A stretch of 61,071 nucleotides of DNA from Candidatus Coprenecus pullicola (lineage in GTDB: Bacteria; Bacteroidota; Bacteroidia; Bacteroidales; UBA932): the NCBI GenBank assembly GCA_018711925.1, contig DVHR01000030.1, positions 1 to 61,071 on the forward strand, given 5' to 3'. Below, in pieces: positions 47,591 to 56,625 of this stretch. Within the stretch, counting starts at the first letter, position 1, and each line of letters starts with the position of its first letter. The notes under the pieces were generated by a model that saw only the letters and a program-made list of their open reading frames with translations, did not search any database and was not told the origin of the DNA. Position numbers and translations under genes: made by a program.

Positions 47591-49192
47591 ATGACGGAGA
47601 AAATAATCATCCTCGACTTCGGTTCCCAGGTTACCCAGCTTATAGGCCGCAGGCTCAGGGAACTGAACGTCTACTGCGAAATCCATCCCTTCAACAAGAT
47701 ACCAGCACTCGACGAGAGCGTACGCGGAGTGGTCCTCTCGGGCAGCCCCTGGTCCGTCCGCGATCCCAAGGCTCCCTCGCCGGATCTTTCCGGTATCAAG
47801 GGCCGATACCCGATGCTGTGCATCTGCTACGGAGCGCAGTTCATCGCCCAGCGCTACGGCGGGGAGGTCAACCCCTCCATCGCCCGTGAATACGGCCGCG
47901 CCATCATGCATATAAAGGGCTCATGCCCTCTGTTTGAAGGGATTCCAGATGACTCGCAAGTATGGATGTCCCACGGCGACACCATTGCACGTCTGCCAGA
48001 AGGTGCGGAAGTCATCGCTTCTACAGACGACGTGGCAAACGCCGCATATCATATAAAAGGAGAGCAGACCTGGTGCGTTCAGTTCCACCCCGAGGTCTAC
48101 CATTCGACCTACGGTCCAAGGATTCTGGAGAACTTCGCCCTGCGTATCTGCGGATGCAGGGGCGACTGGACTCCGGCCTCTTTCATTGAAAACTCCATCG
48201 GGTCCCTAAGGGAAACAATCGGCAAGGACAATGTGATCCTAGGACTCTCCGGCGGTGTGGATTCCACCGTAGCGGCAGTACTTCTGAACAAGGCTATAGG
48301 ACAGCAGCTCCACTGCATCTTCGTAAACAACGGCCTGCTGCGCAAGAACGAATACGAATCTGTACTTGCGTCCTATCAGGACATGGGCCTCAACGTCCGC
48401 GGAGTGGATGCTACCGAACTCTTCCTCAAGGCTCTCGAGGGCATCTCTGACCCCGAGGCCAAGCGCAAGGCCATCGGCCGTACCTTCATCGAGGTATTCG
48501 ACGCCGAGGCGCACAAGATAGAGAATGCATCATGGCTCGCCCAGGGCACCATATATCCCGATGTGATTGAGTCCACGTCGGTCAACGGTCCCTCGCAGAC
48601 CATCAAGTCCCACCACAATGTGGGCGGTCTGCCGGAAGAGATGAATCTCAAGATCGTAGAACCGCTGCGCTCCCTGTTCAAGGACGAGGTCCGCAGGGTG
48701 GGCCGTGCCCTCGGCATCAAGAACTCTCTCATATCACGCCATCCGTTCCCAGGCCCGGGCTTAGGCATCAGAGTGCTCGGGGAAGTGACGCGTGAGAAAC
48801 TGGAGATACTGCGCGAGGCCGATGCCGTGTACATCGACGCCCTGCGATCCACTCCCGCCCCAGAAGGATGGCAGCCTGCATCCGGAGCCGCCGCCACAGG
48901 AGGCACGGAGACCGGTGAAGGATATCTGACTCTATACGACTGTATCTGGCAGGCCGGAACGATACTGCCTCCCGTACGCAGCGTGGGAGTGATGGGCGAT
49001 GAGCGCACCTATGAGTACACGATTGCCCTTAGGGCTGTAGTATCCACCGACGGCATGACCGCCGACTGGGTACATCTCCCCTACGACTTCCTGGCGAAAG
49101 TCTCCAACGACATCATAAACAAAGTCCGCGGGGTAAACCGGGTCGTCTACGACATATCCTCAAAGCCGCCTGCGACTATCGAGTGGGAATAG
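47591..49192 (+). CDS. guaA: GMP synthase (glutamine-hydrolysing)
   Basis: 533 residues. The N-terminal class I amidotransferase has [10 protein letters not shown], the nucleophile Cys in [10 protein letters not shown] and the late His-Glu in QFHPEV. The ATP pyrophosphatase domain has the P-loop [11 protein letters not shown], and the C-terminal dimerisation domain ends KPPATIEWE. Role: XMP + Gln + ATP to GMP. Length exceeds the usual ~510: a Gly/Ala/Thr-rich insertion (about residues 419-445) sits just before the conserved LYDCIWQ segment. Confidence 0.97.
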   Translation: MTEKIIILDFGSQVTQLIGRRLRELNVYCEIHPFNKIPALDESVRGVVLSGSPWSVRDPKAPSPDLSGIKGRYPMLCICYGAQFIAQRYGGEVNPSIAREYGRAIMHIKGSCPLFEGIPDDSQVWMSHGDTIARLPEGAEVIASTDDVANAAYHIKGEQTWCVQFHPEVYHSTYGPRILENFALRICGCRGDWTPASFIENSIGSLRETIGKDNVILGLSGGVDSTVAAVLLNKAIGQQLHCIFVNNGLLRKNEYESVLASYQDMGLNVRGVDATELFLKALEGISDPEAKRKAIGRTFIEVFDAEAHKIENASWLAQGTIYPDVIESTSVNGPSQTIKSHHNVGGLPEEMNLKIVEPLRSLFKDEVRRVGRALGIKNSLISRHPFPGPGLGIRVLGEVTREKLEILREADAVYIDALRSTPAPEGWQPASGAAATGGTETGEGYLTLYDCIWQAGTILPPVRSVGVMGDERTYEYTIALRAVVSTDGMTADWVHLPYDFLAKVSNDIINKVRGVNRVVYDISSKPPATIEWE

Positions 49193-49208
49193 CCGTCTGA
49201 TACCAGTT

Positions 49209-49223
49209 TGCAACCGGGTTGCA
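49209..49223. promoter_or_regulatory. Candidate operator dyad upstream of the metal-efflux operon
   Basis: TGCAACC-G-GGTTGCA is a perfect 7-1-7 palindrome. It lies 12 bp upstream of the -7 element at 49236, where the -33 region should be, so a bound repressor or activator would act on this promoter. No metal-sensing regulator gene is found in the window. Confidence 0.5.
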
Positions 49224-49235
49224 TGATGAGGAAAG

Positions 49236-49244
49236 TATTTTTGC
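49236..49244 (+). promoter_or_regulatory. Putative -7 element of the heavy-metal efflux operon
   Basis: TATTTTTGC matches TAnnTTTG, 44 nt before the ATG at 49289. No TTG sits at the right spacing; that position is taken by the dyad at 49209-49223, which would suit an activator-dependent promoter. Confidence 0.55.
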
Positions 49245-49288
49245 GCAGTTTGTAAATTTAACGTAACAACTGCAATAACTTTCCATAC

Positions 49289-50560
49289 ATGAAACGGACA
49301 ATAAAGGCTATTTTTTCAGGAGTGCTCTGCATCGCCGTATGCTGGTCACTCGCTTCATGCAAGAATTCACAGAACACCGGAGACGCTCACGGACACAGTG
49401 AGGAGATTCACGAAGGCCACAGTCACGAAGGACATGACCACGAAGGACACGTTCACAGTCACGACGAGGCACATGAGGGCCATGACCACAACGGACACAG
49501 CCACGAGAGCGACATCCACGCAGAGGGCGAGGGTTCTCCCGACGAGATCATTCTCAGTGAGGAGAGCGCAGCCGCAGCCGGTGTAAAGGCAGAGACAGTC
49601 TTACCGGGCAAGTTCAGGAGTGTACTCGAAGTGAGCGGCCGTGTGATGCCGGCACCCGGCAATGAGTCCACCATAGTAGCCAACGTTCCCGGAGTAGTGT
49701 CATTATCTGCCCCGCTGGTGGAGGGCAGCCGCGTAAATGAAGGCACGCCTATGTTCTCCATATCATCCAGCCACCTGCAGGACGGAGATCCGGTACAAAG
49801 AGCCCGCATAGCATACGAGACAGCTCGGAAAGAGTTTGAGAGAGCATCCAAACTGGTAGAGGACAACATCGTCTCCCGTCAGGAATACGAGGCAGCAAAA
49901 GGCCGCTACGAGACAGCCCGTCTTACCTATGAGGCCCTGGCCGCCGACAAGGACGGCAACGGGACAGTCGTAAAGTCTCCTGTCAACGGATACGTGGAAT
50001 CGTGCCTGGTTAAGGAAGGAGACTACGTGTCTGTAGGAACTCCCCTGGCATCGGTCCTCTCCGGCAACGGCATGTACCTCAAGGCAGACGTGTCTGAAAG
50101 ATATCTTGACCGCCTGCCGGGAGTCAATGCCGCCAACTTCAGACTTTCTTACTCAGACAAAATCTACAGCACAGCCGGCCTTAACGGCCGTCTGCTCGGC
50201 TACGGACGCTCAACTGACGAGACCAACGCATACATCCCCGTAACCTTCTCCATCAACGCCTCCACGGACATACTTGCAGGAGCATACGCCCGGATATGGC
50301 TGCTTTCTGACGAACGGGAAGGCGTCATCAGCCTCCCCGTTGATGCTGTCACTGAAGAACAGGGACACTATTTCGTATATATACAGTTGGATCCGACCTG
50401 CTACAGAAAGCAGGAAGTGACCCTGGGAGCCACAGACGGCAACCGCTATGAGATACTCACCGGCCTGCACGGGGGTGAGACTGTCGTCACCCACGGAGCC
50501 ATCCACGTAAAACTCGCATCCGCCAGCAACGCAATTCCCGCCCATACCCACAATCATTAA
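49289..50560 (+). CDS. CzcB/CusB-type RND periplasmic adaptor with His-rich N-terminus
   Basis: 423 residues. The signal peptide ends in a Cys (SLASC, about residue 24), so it is probably a lipoprotein. Residues ~33-77 are packed with His, Asp and Glu (repeated EGHxH and HDH units), a likely metal-binding tail. Then come the membrane-fusion-protein parts: a lipoyl-like VANVPGVVSLSAPLVEGSRV, a helical hairpin (RARIAYETARKEFERASKL) and beta-barrel domains. Role: links the CzcA-like pump (12 nt downstream) to the TolC-like channel. Metal specificity (Zn, Co, Ni, Cu, Ag) is not determined. Confidence 0.92.
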   Translation: MKRTIKAIFSGVLCIAVCWSLASCKNSQNTGDAHGHSEEIHEGHSHEGHDHEGHVHSHDEAHEGHDHNGHSHESDIHAEGEGSPDEIILSEESAAAAGVKAETVLPGKFRSVLEVSGRVMPAPGNESTIVANVPGVVSLSAPLVEGSRVNEGTPMFSISSSHLQDGDPVQRARIAYETARKEFERASKLVEDNIVSRQEYEAAKGRYETARLTYEALAADKDGNGTVVKSPVNGYVESCLVKEGDYVSVGTPLASVLSGNGMYLKADVSERYLDRLPGVNAANFRLSYSDKIYSTAGLNGRLLGYGRSTDETNAYIPVTFSINASTDILAGAYARIWLLSDEREGVISLPVDAVTEEQGHYFVYIQLDPTCYRKQEVTLGATDGNRYEILTGLHGGETVVTHGAIHVKLASASNAIPAHTHNH

Positions 50561-50572
50561 TCGAATACTGTA

Positions 50573-53500
50573 ATGCTCAACAAGATAATACATTTCTCAC
50601 TGCAGAACCGGCTGCTGATACTGGTCGCGTCGGTACTGTTGTTCGCGGCCGGACTTTTCCGGACCTTCAACGCCGAGATAGACGTTTTTCCCGACCTCAA
50701 CGCACCCACGGTAGTCGTCATGACCGAGGCCAACGGAATGGCCGCCGAGGAGGTCGAGCAGCTAGTCACCTTTCCCATCGAGACAGCTGTAAACGGCTCC
50801 ACAGGAGTACGCAGGGTCCGCAGTTCATCCACAACCGGATTCTCAGTAGTGTGGGTCGAGTTTGACTGGGGTACGGACATCTATCTTGCACGCCAGATTG
50901 TATCTGAGAAACTGGCTGCGGCCGCCGAGGACCTGCCGGAGACCGCCGGCAACCCTACACTCGGCCCCCAGTCCTCCATTCTCGGAGAGCTGATGATCAT
51001 AGGCCTGACTGCCGACAGCACGTCAATGCTGGATCTGCGGACCATAGCAGACTGGACTTTCCGTCCCAGACTGCTGTCCACCGGAGGCGTGGCCCAGGTG
51101 GCTGTGCTCGGAGGCGACATCAAGGAGTATCAGGTACTGATCCATCCCGAAAAGATGAAGCACTACGGAGTCACCCTCGGAGAAATTATGGAGGTGACCC
51201 GCGGCATGAACCAGAACACCAACGGAGGAGTCATCTATGAGTACGGCAATGAGTATATCGTGCGCGGAGTGGTCTCCACACAGGACGTACAGGAGATGGC
51301 CGCATCGGTCATCAAGACCACTGATAGCGGGCTGCCTGTAACTCTTGAGGACGTGGCCGACGTGCGTATCGGCGCCCAGCAGCCCAAGCTGGGCCTGGCT
51401 TCCGAAAGGGGCAAACCCGCCGTGTTGCTGACCGTCACCAAGCAGCCCAACACCGGCACCATAGAGCTGACGGAAAGGCTCGACGCGGCCATAGCCGACC
51501 TGCAGAAGAACCTGCCCGCCGACGTACACGTATCCACCGATATTTTCCGCCAGAGCACATTTATCGAGAACTCCATCAACAACGTCAAGAGGTCCCTCTA
51601 CGAGGGTGCCATCTTCGTGGTCATCGTGCTCTTCGTCTTTCTGGCCAATTTCCGCACTACAGTCATCTCCCTGATTACCCTGCCGCTTTCACTGCTGGTG
51701 ACAATACTCGTGCTGGACGCATTCGGACTGAGCCTCAACACCATGAGTCTCGGTGGCATGGCCATCGCGATAGGCTCACTGGTGGACGACGCTATAGTGG
51801 ACGTGGAGAACGTATGGAAGCACCTGAGAGAGAACCGGGCTTTACCGCCCGACAAGCGTCTTCCAGTAGTGGATGTGGTATTCAACGCCTCCAAGGAGGT
51901 ACGTATGCCGATTCTCAACTCGACCCTGATAATCATTGTCAGTTTCGTGCCACTGTTCTTCCTAAGCGGCATGGAGGGAAGGATGCTCATTCCTCTAGGA
52001 ATTTCCTTTATCGTGGCCCTCTTCGCCTCGACGATAGTGGCCCTTACCCTTACCCCCGTGCTCTGCTCCTATCTCTTAGGCGGGAAAAAACACAGCACCA
52101 AGGTTCCCAAGGAAGCATTCGTTGCCGCATGGTTGAAAAAGCATTACCGTAACGGCCTGAACTGGGCACTGAACCACAAGGCCATAGTAGGAGGCTCCAC
52201 TCTGGCACTGTTCGCAGCGGCTCTCGGACTGTTCTTCACCCTCGGCCACAGTTTCCTGCCGCCGTTCAACGAAGGCTCGTTCACGATTAACGTCAGCTCC
52301 CTGCCAGGCATCTCACTGGAGGAATCCGACCGTATCGGACGCAGGGCCGAGGAACTTCTAATGACCATTCCCGAGATCCAGACCGTGGCCCGTAAGACCG
52401 GTCGCGCCGAGCTGGACGAGCACGCCCTGGGTGTCAATGTATCAGAAATCGAAGCACCGTTCGTACTGAAAGACCGCTCCCACGCGGAACTGTTGGATGA
52501 AGTACGTGAGAAACTCTCGACCATCAGCGGAGCCAACATCGAGATAGGCCAGCCCATCAGCCACCGCATAGACGCGATGCTGAGCGGTACCCAGGCCAGC
52601 ATCGCCATCAAACTGTTCGGAGACAATCTCAACGAGATGTTTGTCATAGGCAACCGGATCAAAAGCGCCATCAGCGGAGTCGAGGGCATCGCCGACCTCA
52701 ACGTGGAGCAACAAATCGAGCGGCCTGAACTCAAGATTACCCCTAAAAGGGACATGCTCGCCCGCTACGGCATCTCCCTCCCGGCCTTCGCCGAGTTCGT
52801 GACAGTCAACATGGCCGGCGAGACAGTATCGCAGGTCTACGAGGAGGGCAAGACCTTCAACCTCGTGGTGCGCGCCTCCGAGGACAACAGAGGCAGCATG
52901 GAGCATATCCGCGACCTGATGATAGACGACGCGAACGGAAACAAGATACCCCTCTCCTACGTGGCTGACGTGGAGTCCTCCATGGGTCCGAACACCATTA
53001 ACCGCGAGAACGTCAAGCGCAAGGTGGTCATCTCGGCCAACACGCGGGGACGGGACCTGCGCAGTGTGGTCAATGACATACAGGACATAGTGGATGCCGA
53101 GATCGTACTGCCGGAAGGATACCACATCGAATACGGCGGACAGTTCGAGAGCGAGCAGGCCGCCAGCCGGACCCTCCTGCTCACCTCCCTGATGAGCATC
53201 GTGGTCATCTTCCTGCTGCTGTACATGGAGTTCAAGAACGCCCGCCAGAGCGGAATCGTACTGCTCAACCTGCCGCTGGCCCTGATCGGAGGCGTATTTG
53301 CCCTGATTATCACCTCCGGCGAACTGAGCATCCCGGCCATCATCGGCTTCATCGCTCTCTTCGGCATCGCGACCCGCAACGGCATGCTGCTGATCAACCG
53401 CTACAACCACCTGCATACCGAGGAGCATCTCTCCGTCCGCGAGTGCATCCTCCGCGGCTCCCTGGACCGTCTCAACCCGATTCTGATGACGGCCCTCTCC

Positions 53501-53695
53501 TCGGCCCTCGCCATGATTCCCCTGGCCATCAACGGCGACCTGCCCGGCAACGAGATCCAGAGCCCCATGGCCAAGGTCATCCTCGGCGGACTGCTCACCT
53601 CCACCCTGCTCAACGGCTTCATCGTGCCGATAGTCTACGACTGGATGCACCGCCGTGAGCGCAAGGCAGAAAACATTGAACATGCTGAAAACTAA
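50573..53695 (+). CDS. CzcA/CusA-type heavy-metal efflux RND pump
   Basis: 1040 residues, twelve membrane helices in the RND arrangement with two large periplasmic loops. Markers: EVEQLVTFPIETAVNG (HME group), the helix-IV motif AIGSLVDDAIVDVENV with paired Asp and Glu for proton relay, and the repeated C-terminal FGIATRNGMLLINRYNHL. Role: proton-driven export of heavy-metal ions across the envelope. Middle gene of a complete adaptor-pump-channel operon. The metal is not assigned. Confidence 0.95.
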   Translation: MLNKIIHFSLQNRLLILVASVLLFAAGLFRTFNAEIDVFPDLNAPTVVVMTEANGMAAEEVEQLVTFPIETAVNGSTGVRRVRSSSTTGFSVVWVEFDWGTDIYLARQIVSEKLAAAAEDLPETAGNPTLGPQSSILGELMIIGLTADSTSMLDLRTIADWTFRPRLLSTGGVAQVAVLGGDIKEYQVLIHPEKMKHYGVTLGEIMEVTRGMNQNTNGGVIYEYGNEYIVRGVVSTQDVQEMAASVIKTTDSGLPVTLEDVADVRIGAQQPKLGLASERGKPAVLLTVTKQPNTGTIELTERLDAAIADLQKNLPADVHVSTDIFRQSTFIENSINNVKRSLYEGAIFVVIVLFVFLANFRTTVISLITLPLSLLVTILVLDAFGLSLNTMSLGGMAIAIGSLVDDAIVDVENVWKHLRENRALPPDKRLPVVDVVFNASKEVRMPILNSTLIIIVSFVPLFFLSGMEGRMLIPLGISFIVALFASTIVALTLTPVLCSYLLGGKKHSTKVPKEAFVAAWLKKHYRNGLNWALNHKAIVGGSTLALFAAALGLFFTLGHSFLPPFNEGSFTINVSSLPGISLEESDRIGRRAEELLMTIPEIQTVARKTGRAELDEHALGVNVSEIEAPFVLKDRSHAELLDEVREKLSTISGANIEIGQPISHRIDAMLSGTQASIAIKLFGDNLNEMFVIGNRIKSAISGVEGIADLNVEQQIERPELKITPKRDMLARYGISLPAFAEFVTVNMAGETVSQVYEEGKTFNLVVRASEDNRGSMEHIRDLMIDDANGNKIPLSYVADVESSMGPNTINRENVKRKVVISANTRGRDLRSVVNDIQDIVDAEIVLPEGYHIEYGGQFESEQAASRTLLLTSLMSIVVIFLLLYMEFKNARQSGIVLLNLPLALIGGVFALIITSGELSIPAIIGFIALFGIATRNGMLLINRYNHLHTEEHLSVRECILRGSLDRLNPILMTALSSALAMIPLAINGDLPGNEIQSPMAKVILGGLLTSTLLNGFIVPIVYDWMHRRERKAENIEHAEN

Positions 53696-53708
53696 TCCGA
53701 TATTCCTT

Positions 53709-54917
53709 ATGAAAATATTTTACAATACACTTCATTTTCTGAGCGCCGCAGCCCTTCTCCTGTCCGCCTCCTGCGGTAGTCTCCGCGCTCAGAGCACGGA
53801 GAGCATAGACTCGGTGCTGGCCGCAGTAGAGAGAAACAATCTCGAGCTCCGCGCCCTGCAGCAGAACAATGAGGCATCGCGGCTCGAGATCCAGTCCCAG
53901 AACAACCTCCAGCAGGACATCTCCGTGTCCTACAGCCCCTTCTTCAGCCGCGGCTACGACGGAGTATCCAGCTCCGAGCTGGTAGTGTCCATGGGCTTCG
54001 ACTTCCCCTCCCAGTACGTTTCAAGGAGCAAATCCGGCAAACTCCAGAACCAGGCCCTCGACATGCAGTACGCACTCCAGCGCAGGGACATCCTGCTGCA
54101 GGCCCAGCTGCTCTGCCTGGATCTGGTGCGACTCAATCAGGAGAAAGAGCTGCTGGACACCCGGATGGCAAATGCCGACGAGCTCCTCACCCTGATGGAG
54201 AAACGCTTCACCGAGGGCGGGGCCAATATCATCGAAGTCAACAAGGTGAAGATGGAAAGGATGAACGTCAGCACCCTCGCGGCACAGAACGAGGCAGCGA
54301 GGCAGAACACCCTGCAGTCCCTTAGGGCAATGAACGGGAATATCCCCGTGGAGCTGCTGGCGACAGAATATCCCGCAGTGTCCGACATAGCCGACTACGA
54401 CGAGTTCTACGCCGAGGTGATGGCCACCGATGCCGGCATCCTCTCCGCAGAGGCATCGGTCGACGCCGCCGCACAGGAGATAAAGGTCAACCGGCAGAAC
54501 TGGCTGCCCAAGTTCGAGGTAGGCTACCGACGCAACACCTCCATGAACGAGGCCAGCCACGGCTTCCTGGTAGGCGCCTCCCTGCCCCTCTTCTCCTCCC
54601 GCAACAAGACGAAGATCGCGGAGGCCCGCCACACCGCGGCCCAGAGTGAGCTCGAGAACGCCCGCCTGCAGGCCGAGACCCAGCTCCAGTCCCGCTATAA
54701 CGAGCTGCTGCAGATCCGCTCCGCCGTCCAGACCTACGACGTTCCCCTGATGCACAGCACCCTCGACGCCCTCAAATCGGCAGTCCTCGCCGGCCAGATG
54801 TCCATCATCGACTACTACGTCGAGGCCGACAACGTCTACGGCAACCTCTCCACCTACCTCTCCCTCGAGAACCAGTACCGCAAGCTTCTGGCTGAAGCCT
54901 ACAGGAACCGGCTCTGA
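53709..54917 (+). CDS. TolC-family outer-membrane factor of the metal efflux system (CzcC-like)
   Basis: 402 residues from the ATG at 53709. The signal peptide MKIFYNTLHFLSAAALLLSASC suggests lipidation. Two outer-membrane-efflux repeats follow with long coiled helices (ANADELLTLMEKRFTEGGANIIEVNKVK; LGASLPLFSSR-like strand near the second half). Starts at 53655 (GTG) or 53682 (ATG) would lie inside the pump gene and place extra residues before the signal peptide, so they are not preferred. Role: outer-membrane duct for the RND complex. Codons are strongly C-ending in the second half. A terminator follows. Confidence 0.9.
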   Translation: MKIFYNTLHFLSAAALLLSASCGSLRAQSTESIDSVLAAVERNNLELRALQQNNEASRLEIQSQNNLQQDISVSYSPFFSRGYDGVSSSELVVSMGFDFPSQYVSRSKSGKLQNQALDMQYALQRRDILLQAQLLCLDLVRLNQEKELLDTRMANADELLTLMEKRFTEGGANIIEVNKVKMERMNVSTLAAQNEAARQNTLQSLRAMNGNIPVELLATEYPAVSDIADYDEFYAEVMATDAGILSAEASVDAAAQEIKVNRQNWLPKFEVGYRRNTSMNEASHGFLVGASLPLFSSRNKTKIAEARHTAAQSELENARLQAETQLQSRYNELLQIRSAVQTYDVPLMHSTLDALKSAVLAGQMSIIDYYVEADNVYGNLSTYLSLENQYRKLLAEAYRNRL

Positions 54918-54937
54918 GCAGATGGACGGAGACTGCT

Positions 54938-54980
54938 GGAAAAGGCCGCACCGGAGCACGCGTCCGGTGTGGTCTTTTTC
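54938..54980 (+). terminator. Terminator of the metal-efflux operon
   Basis: GGCCGCACCGGA pairs with TCCGGTGTGGTC (12 bp, two G-T) around a 7-nt loop, followed by TTTTT. It begins about 20 nt after the last stop. Confidence 0.9.
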
Positions 54981-55014
54981 TGTAGTACTGCTGCGTCATC
55001 AGGCTTTTGAGGAA

Positions 55015-55196
55015 GTCCAGCAAGGGACATTTTAGAAAATCATTGTAAATCAAGCGCTCTCAAAAAAGACATCTGCTGGACTGGGTCAGACAGGGGGCAA
55101 AATGACGGTTTTATGGAAAAATGCACGTAGTCCAGCAGGCCGCCAAAACGTATATAACTGATAATTAAAACAATACACTTAAGCAGCGTGCTGGAC
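55015..55196. repeat. Two 67-bp units bounded by GTCCAGCA / TGCTGGAC inverted ends
   Basis: GTCCAGCA occurs at 55015 and 55130, and TGCTGGAC at 55074 and 55189. Each pair closes a unit of exactly 67 bp (55015-55081, 55130-55196), the units being 48 bp apart. The interiors are AT-rich and differ but share patches. The layout resembles REP/BIME or small MITE-like elements. The region has no credible gene; a 66-codon minus-strand frame across it lacks any motif. Confidence 0.6.
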
Positions 55197-55214
55197 ATAA
55201 CAAAAGTCGAAAAG

Positions 55215-55283
55215 CACAATATTGGGATTTTTAATTCCACAATCTTTGGATTTTATTTGCCACAATATTGGGATTATTCAAAT
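55215..55283 (+). repeat. Three direct repeats with a 23-bp period at the promoter of the ATPase gene
   Basis: CACAATATTGGGATT at 55215, CACAATCTTTGGATT at 55238 and CACAATATTGGGATT at 55261: exactly 23 bp start to start. Units 1 and 3 are identical over 15 bp and contain the palindrome CAATATTG. Unit 3 carries the -33 TTG of the promoter. The arrangement is that of an operator array or iterons on one face of the helix. Confidence 0.8.
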
Positions 55284-55299
55284 GTTTTTTTATTTTTGC
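55268..55299 (+). promoter_or_regulatory. Promoter of the DUF4143 ATPase gene
   Basis: TTG (55268-55270), a 20-nt spacer and TATTTTTGC (55291-55299) form a full Bacteroidota promoter, 17 nt before the ATG at 55316. It sits inside the 23-bp repeat array and rules out a start upstream at 55268. Confidence 0.8.
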
Positions 55300-55315
55300 A
55301 TCAAAGAAATCTCTT

Positions 55316-56575
55316 ATGGACAAATATTTAAAGCGAATAATAGAATCCCAGATAGAGCGTAAGATGAAGTCATCCGGTGCTGTCCTTATCGCGGGACCAA
55401 AATTCTGTGGAAAAACCACCACTGCCTTGCGGTTCGCCAAAAGCGTCAGAAAACTCAGTACTGAAAGCGCAATAAATCTGGCCCAATTGGAACCTAGTGC
55501 CACCCTTGAGGGTGAAAAGCCAAGGCTTATTGACGAATGGCAGACTGTGCCCCAGATATGGGACGAGGTGCGAAACTATGTTGACGAGCATCCTGGATTC
55601 GGACAATTCCTACTTACCGGAAGCTCCACTCCGGAAGACAAAACACGGATCCATCACTCTGGAGCAGGCCGCATCGTACCTATAAAAATGCGTCCTATGA
55701 GCTTGTTCGAGTCCCTTGAGTCCAACGGACAGGTATCTATCGGGGAGCTGTTCCGGAATCCTGACAGCAACGTATTCTGTGAGAATTCCTCTCACAGCCT
55801 TAGAAAGACAGCATTTCTTCTTTGCCGGGGAGGATGGCCACAGTCCATTGTCAATGATGATGAAGTTGCCCTGGACATTACGTCCAACTACTATGAAGGA
55901 CTGTTCAATTTTGAAACTTCGCATAACGAAAAGTTCAGAAACAAGAGTCCCGAAATACTGAAAATGATTCTCCGCAGCTACGCCCGCAACATCTCTACCG
56001 AAGCTCCTGTAACAACCATTATACGGGACATCATCCGGTCAAACAACAGGAACTCCTTTGACACCAAGACATACGAAGACTATATGGACGCATTGAAAGA
56101 CCTCTATATCATAGAGGACATCCTGGCCTGGAATCCGAACATACGCAGCAAGGCCGCCATCCGGTCCACGCCTACCAGGCACTTCGTAGACACGTCCATT
56201 GCATGCTGCGCAATACACATCTCACCTGACGACCTTATGAAAGACTTCAATTCTTTCGGACTGTTCTTTGAAGACATGGTAATCAGGGACCTTGTAGTCT
56301 ACTCCGGCAGTCTGAAAGGTGAAATCCGCCACTACAGAGACAGCAACGGTCTGGAATGCGATGCCGTCATCCATCTGCCGGACGGAACATGGGCCGCAGT
56401 CGAAGCAAAGTTAGGAGGCGACAGACTTATCGAGGAAGGTGCCAAGAACCTCCTCAAACTGAAAGCTATTGTCGAAAAAGAACCGGCATTCATGATGATC
56501 GTCACCGCCACCGGCCCAGCCTACAGAAGGCCTGACGGCATATATATCGCACCTCTCAACTGCCTAAGAGACTGA
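55316..56575 (+). CDS. ATP-binding protein, AAA_14/DUF4143 type
   Basis: 419 residues. The N-terminal AAA domain has Walker A GPKFCGKT (about residues 27-34), a Walker B-like RLIDEWQTVP and FLLTGSSTPED (sensor). The C-terminal DUF4143 part ends in a PD-(D/E)xK-like pattern: GLECDAVIHL, then VEAKLG. Known: these ATPases are abundant in Bacteroidales, often in multiple copies and mobile, and their function is not established. Start at 55316 is set by the promoter at 55268-55299. It stands alone; its repeat-bearing promoter suggests tight, perhaps self-imposed control. Confidence 0.92.
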   Translation: MDKYLKRIIESQIERKMKSSGAVLIAGPKFCGKTTTALRFAKSVRKLSTESAINLAQLEPSATLEGEKPRLIDEWQTVPQIWDEVRNYVDEHPGFGQFLLTGSSTPEDKTRIHHSGAGRIVPIKMRPMSLFESLESNGQVSIGELFRNPDSNVFCENSSHSLRKTAFLLCRGGWPQSIVNDDEVALDITSNYYEGLFNFETSHNEKFRNKSPEILKMILRSYARNISTEAPVTTIIRDIIRSNNRNSFDTKTYEDYMDALKDLYIIEDILAWNPNIRSKAAIRSTPTRHFVDTSIACCAIHISPDDLMKDFNSFGLFFEDMVIRDLVVYSGSLKGEIRHYRDSNGLECDAVIHLPDGTWAAVEAKLGGDRLIEEGAKNLLKLKAIVEKEPAFMMIVTATGPAYRRPDGIYIAPLNCLRD

Positions 56576-56625
56576 CTGGCACATCGTGATTCGCCGGATT
56601 TAAGAGCATTTCAGACTTCAGACCG

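Noticed and set aside
49398..49586. Thr/Met-rich frame inside the adaptor gene
   Set aside because: It is a shifted reading of the His-rich repeats, with no independent signal.
55040..55240. 66-codon minus-strand frame in the repeat block
   Set aside because: It covers the GTCCAGCA repeats and one 23-bp repeat unit; composition follows the repeats, with no start signal or family pattern.
55268..55315. Extension of the DUF4143 ATPase to a TTG at 55268
   Set aside because: The TTG is the -33 element and the region holds the -7 box, so it is upstream of transcription.
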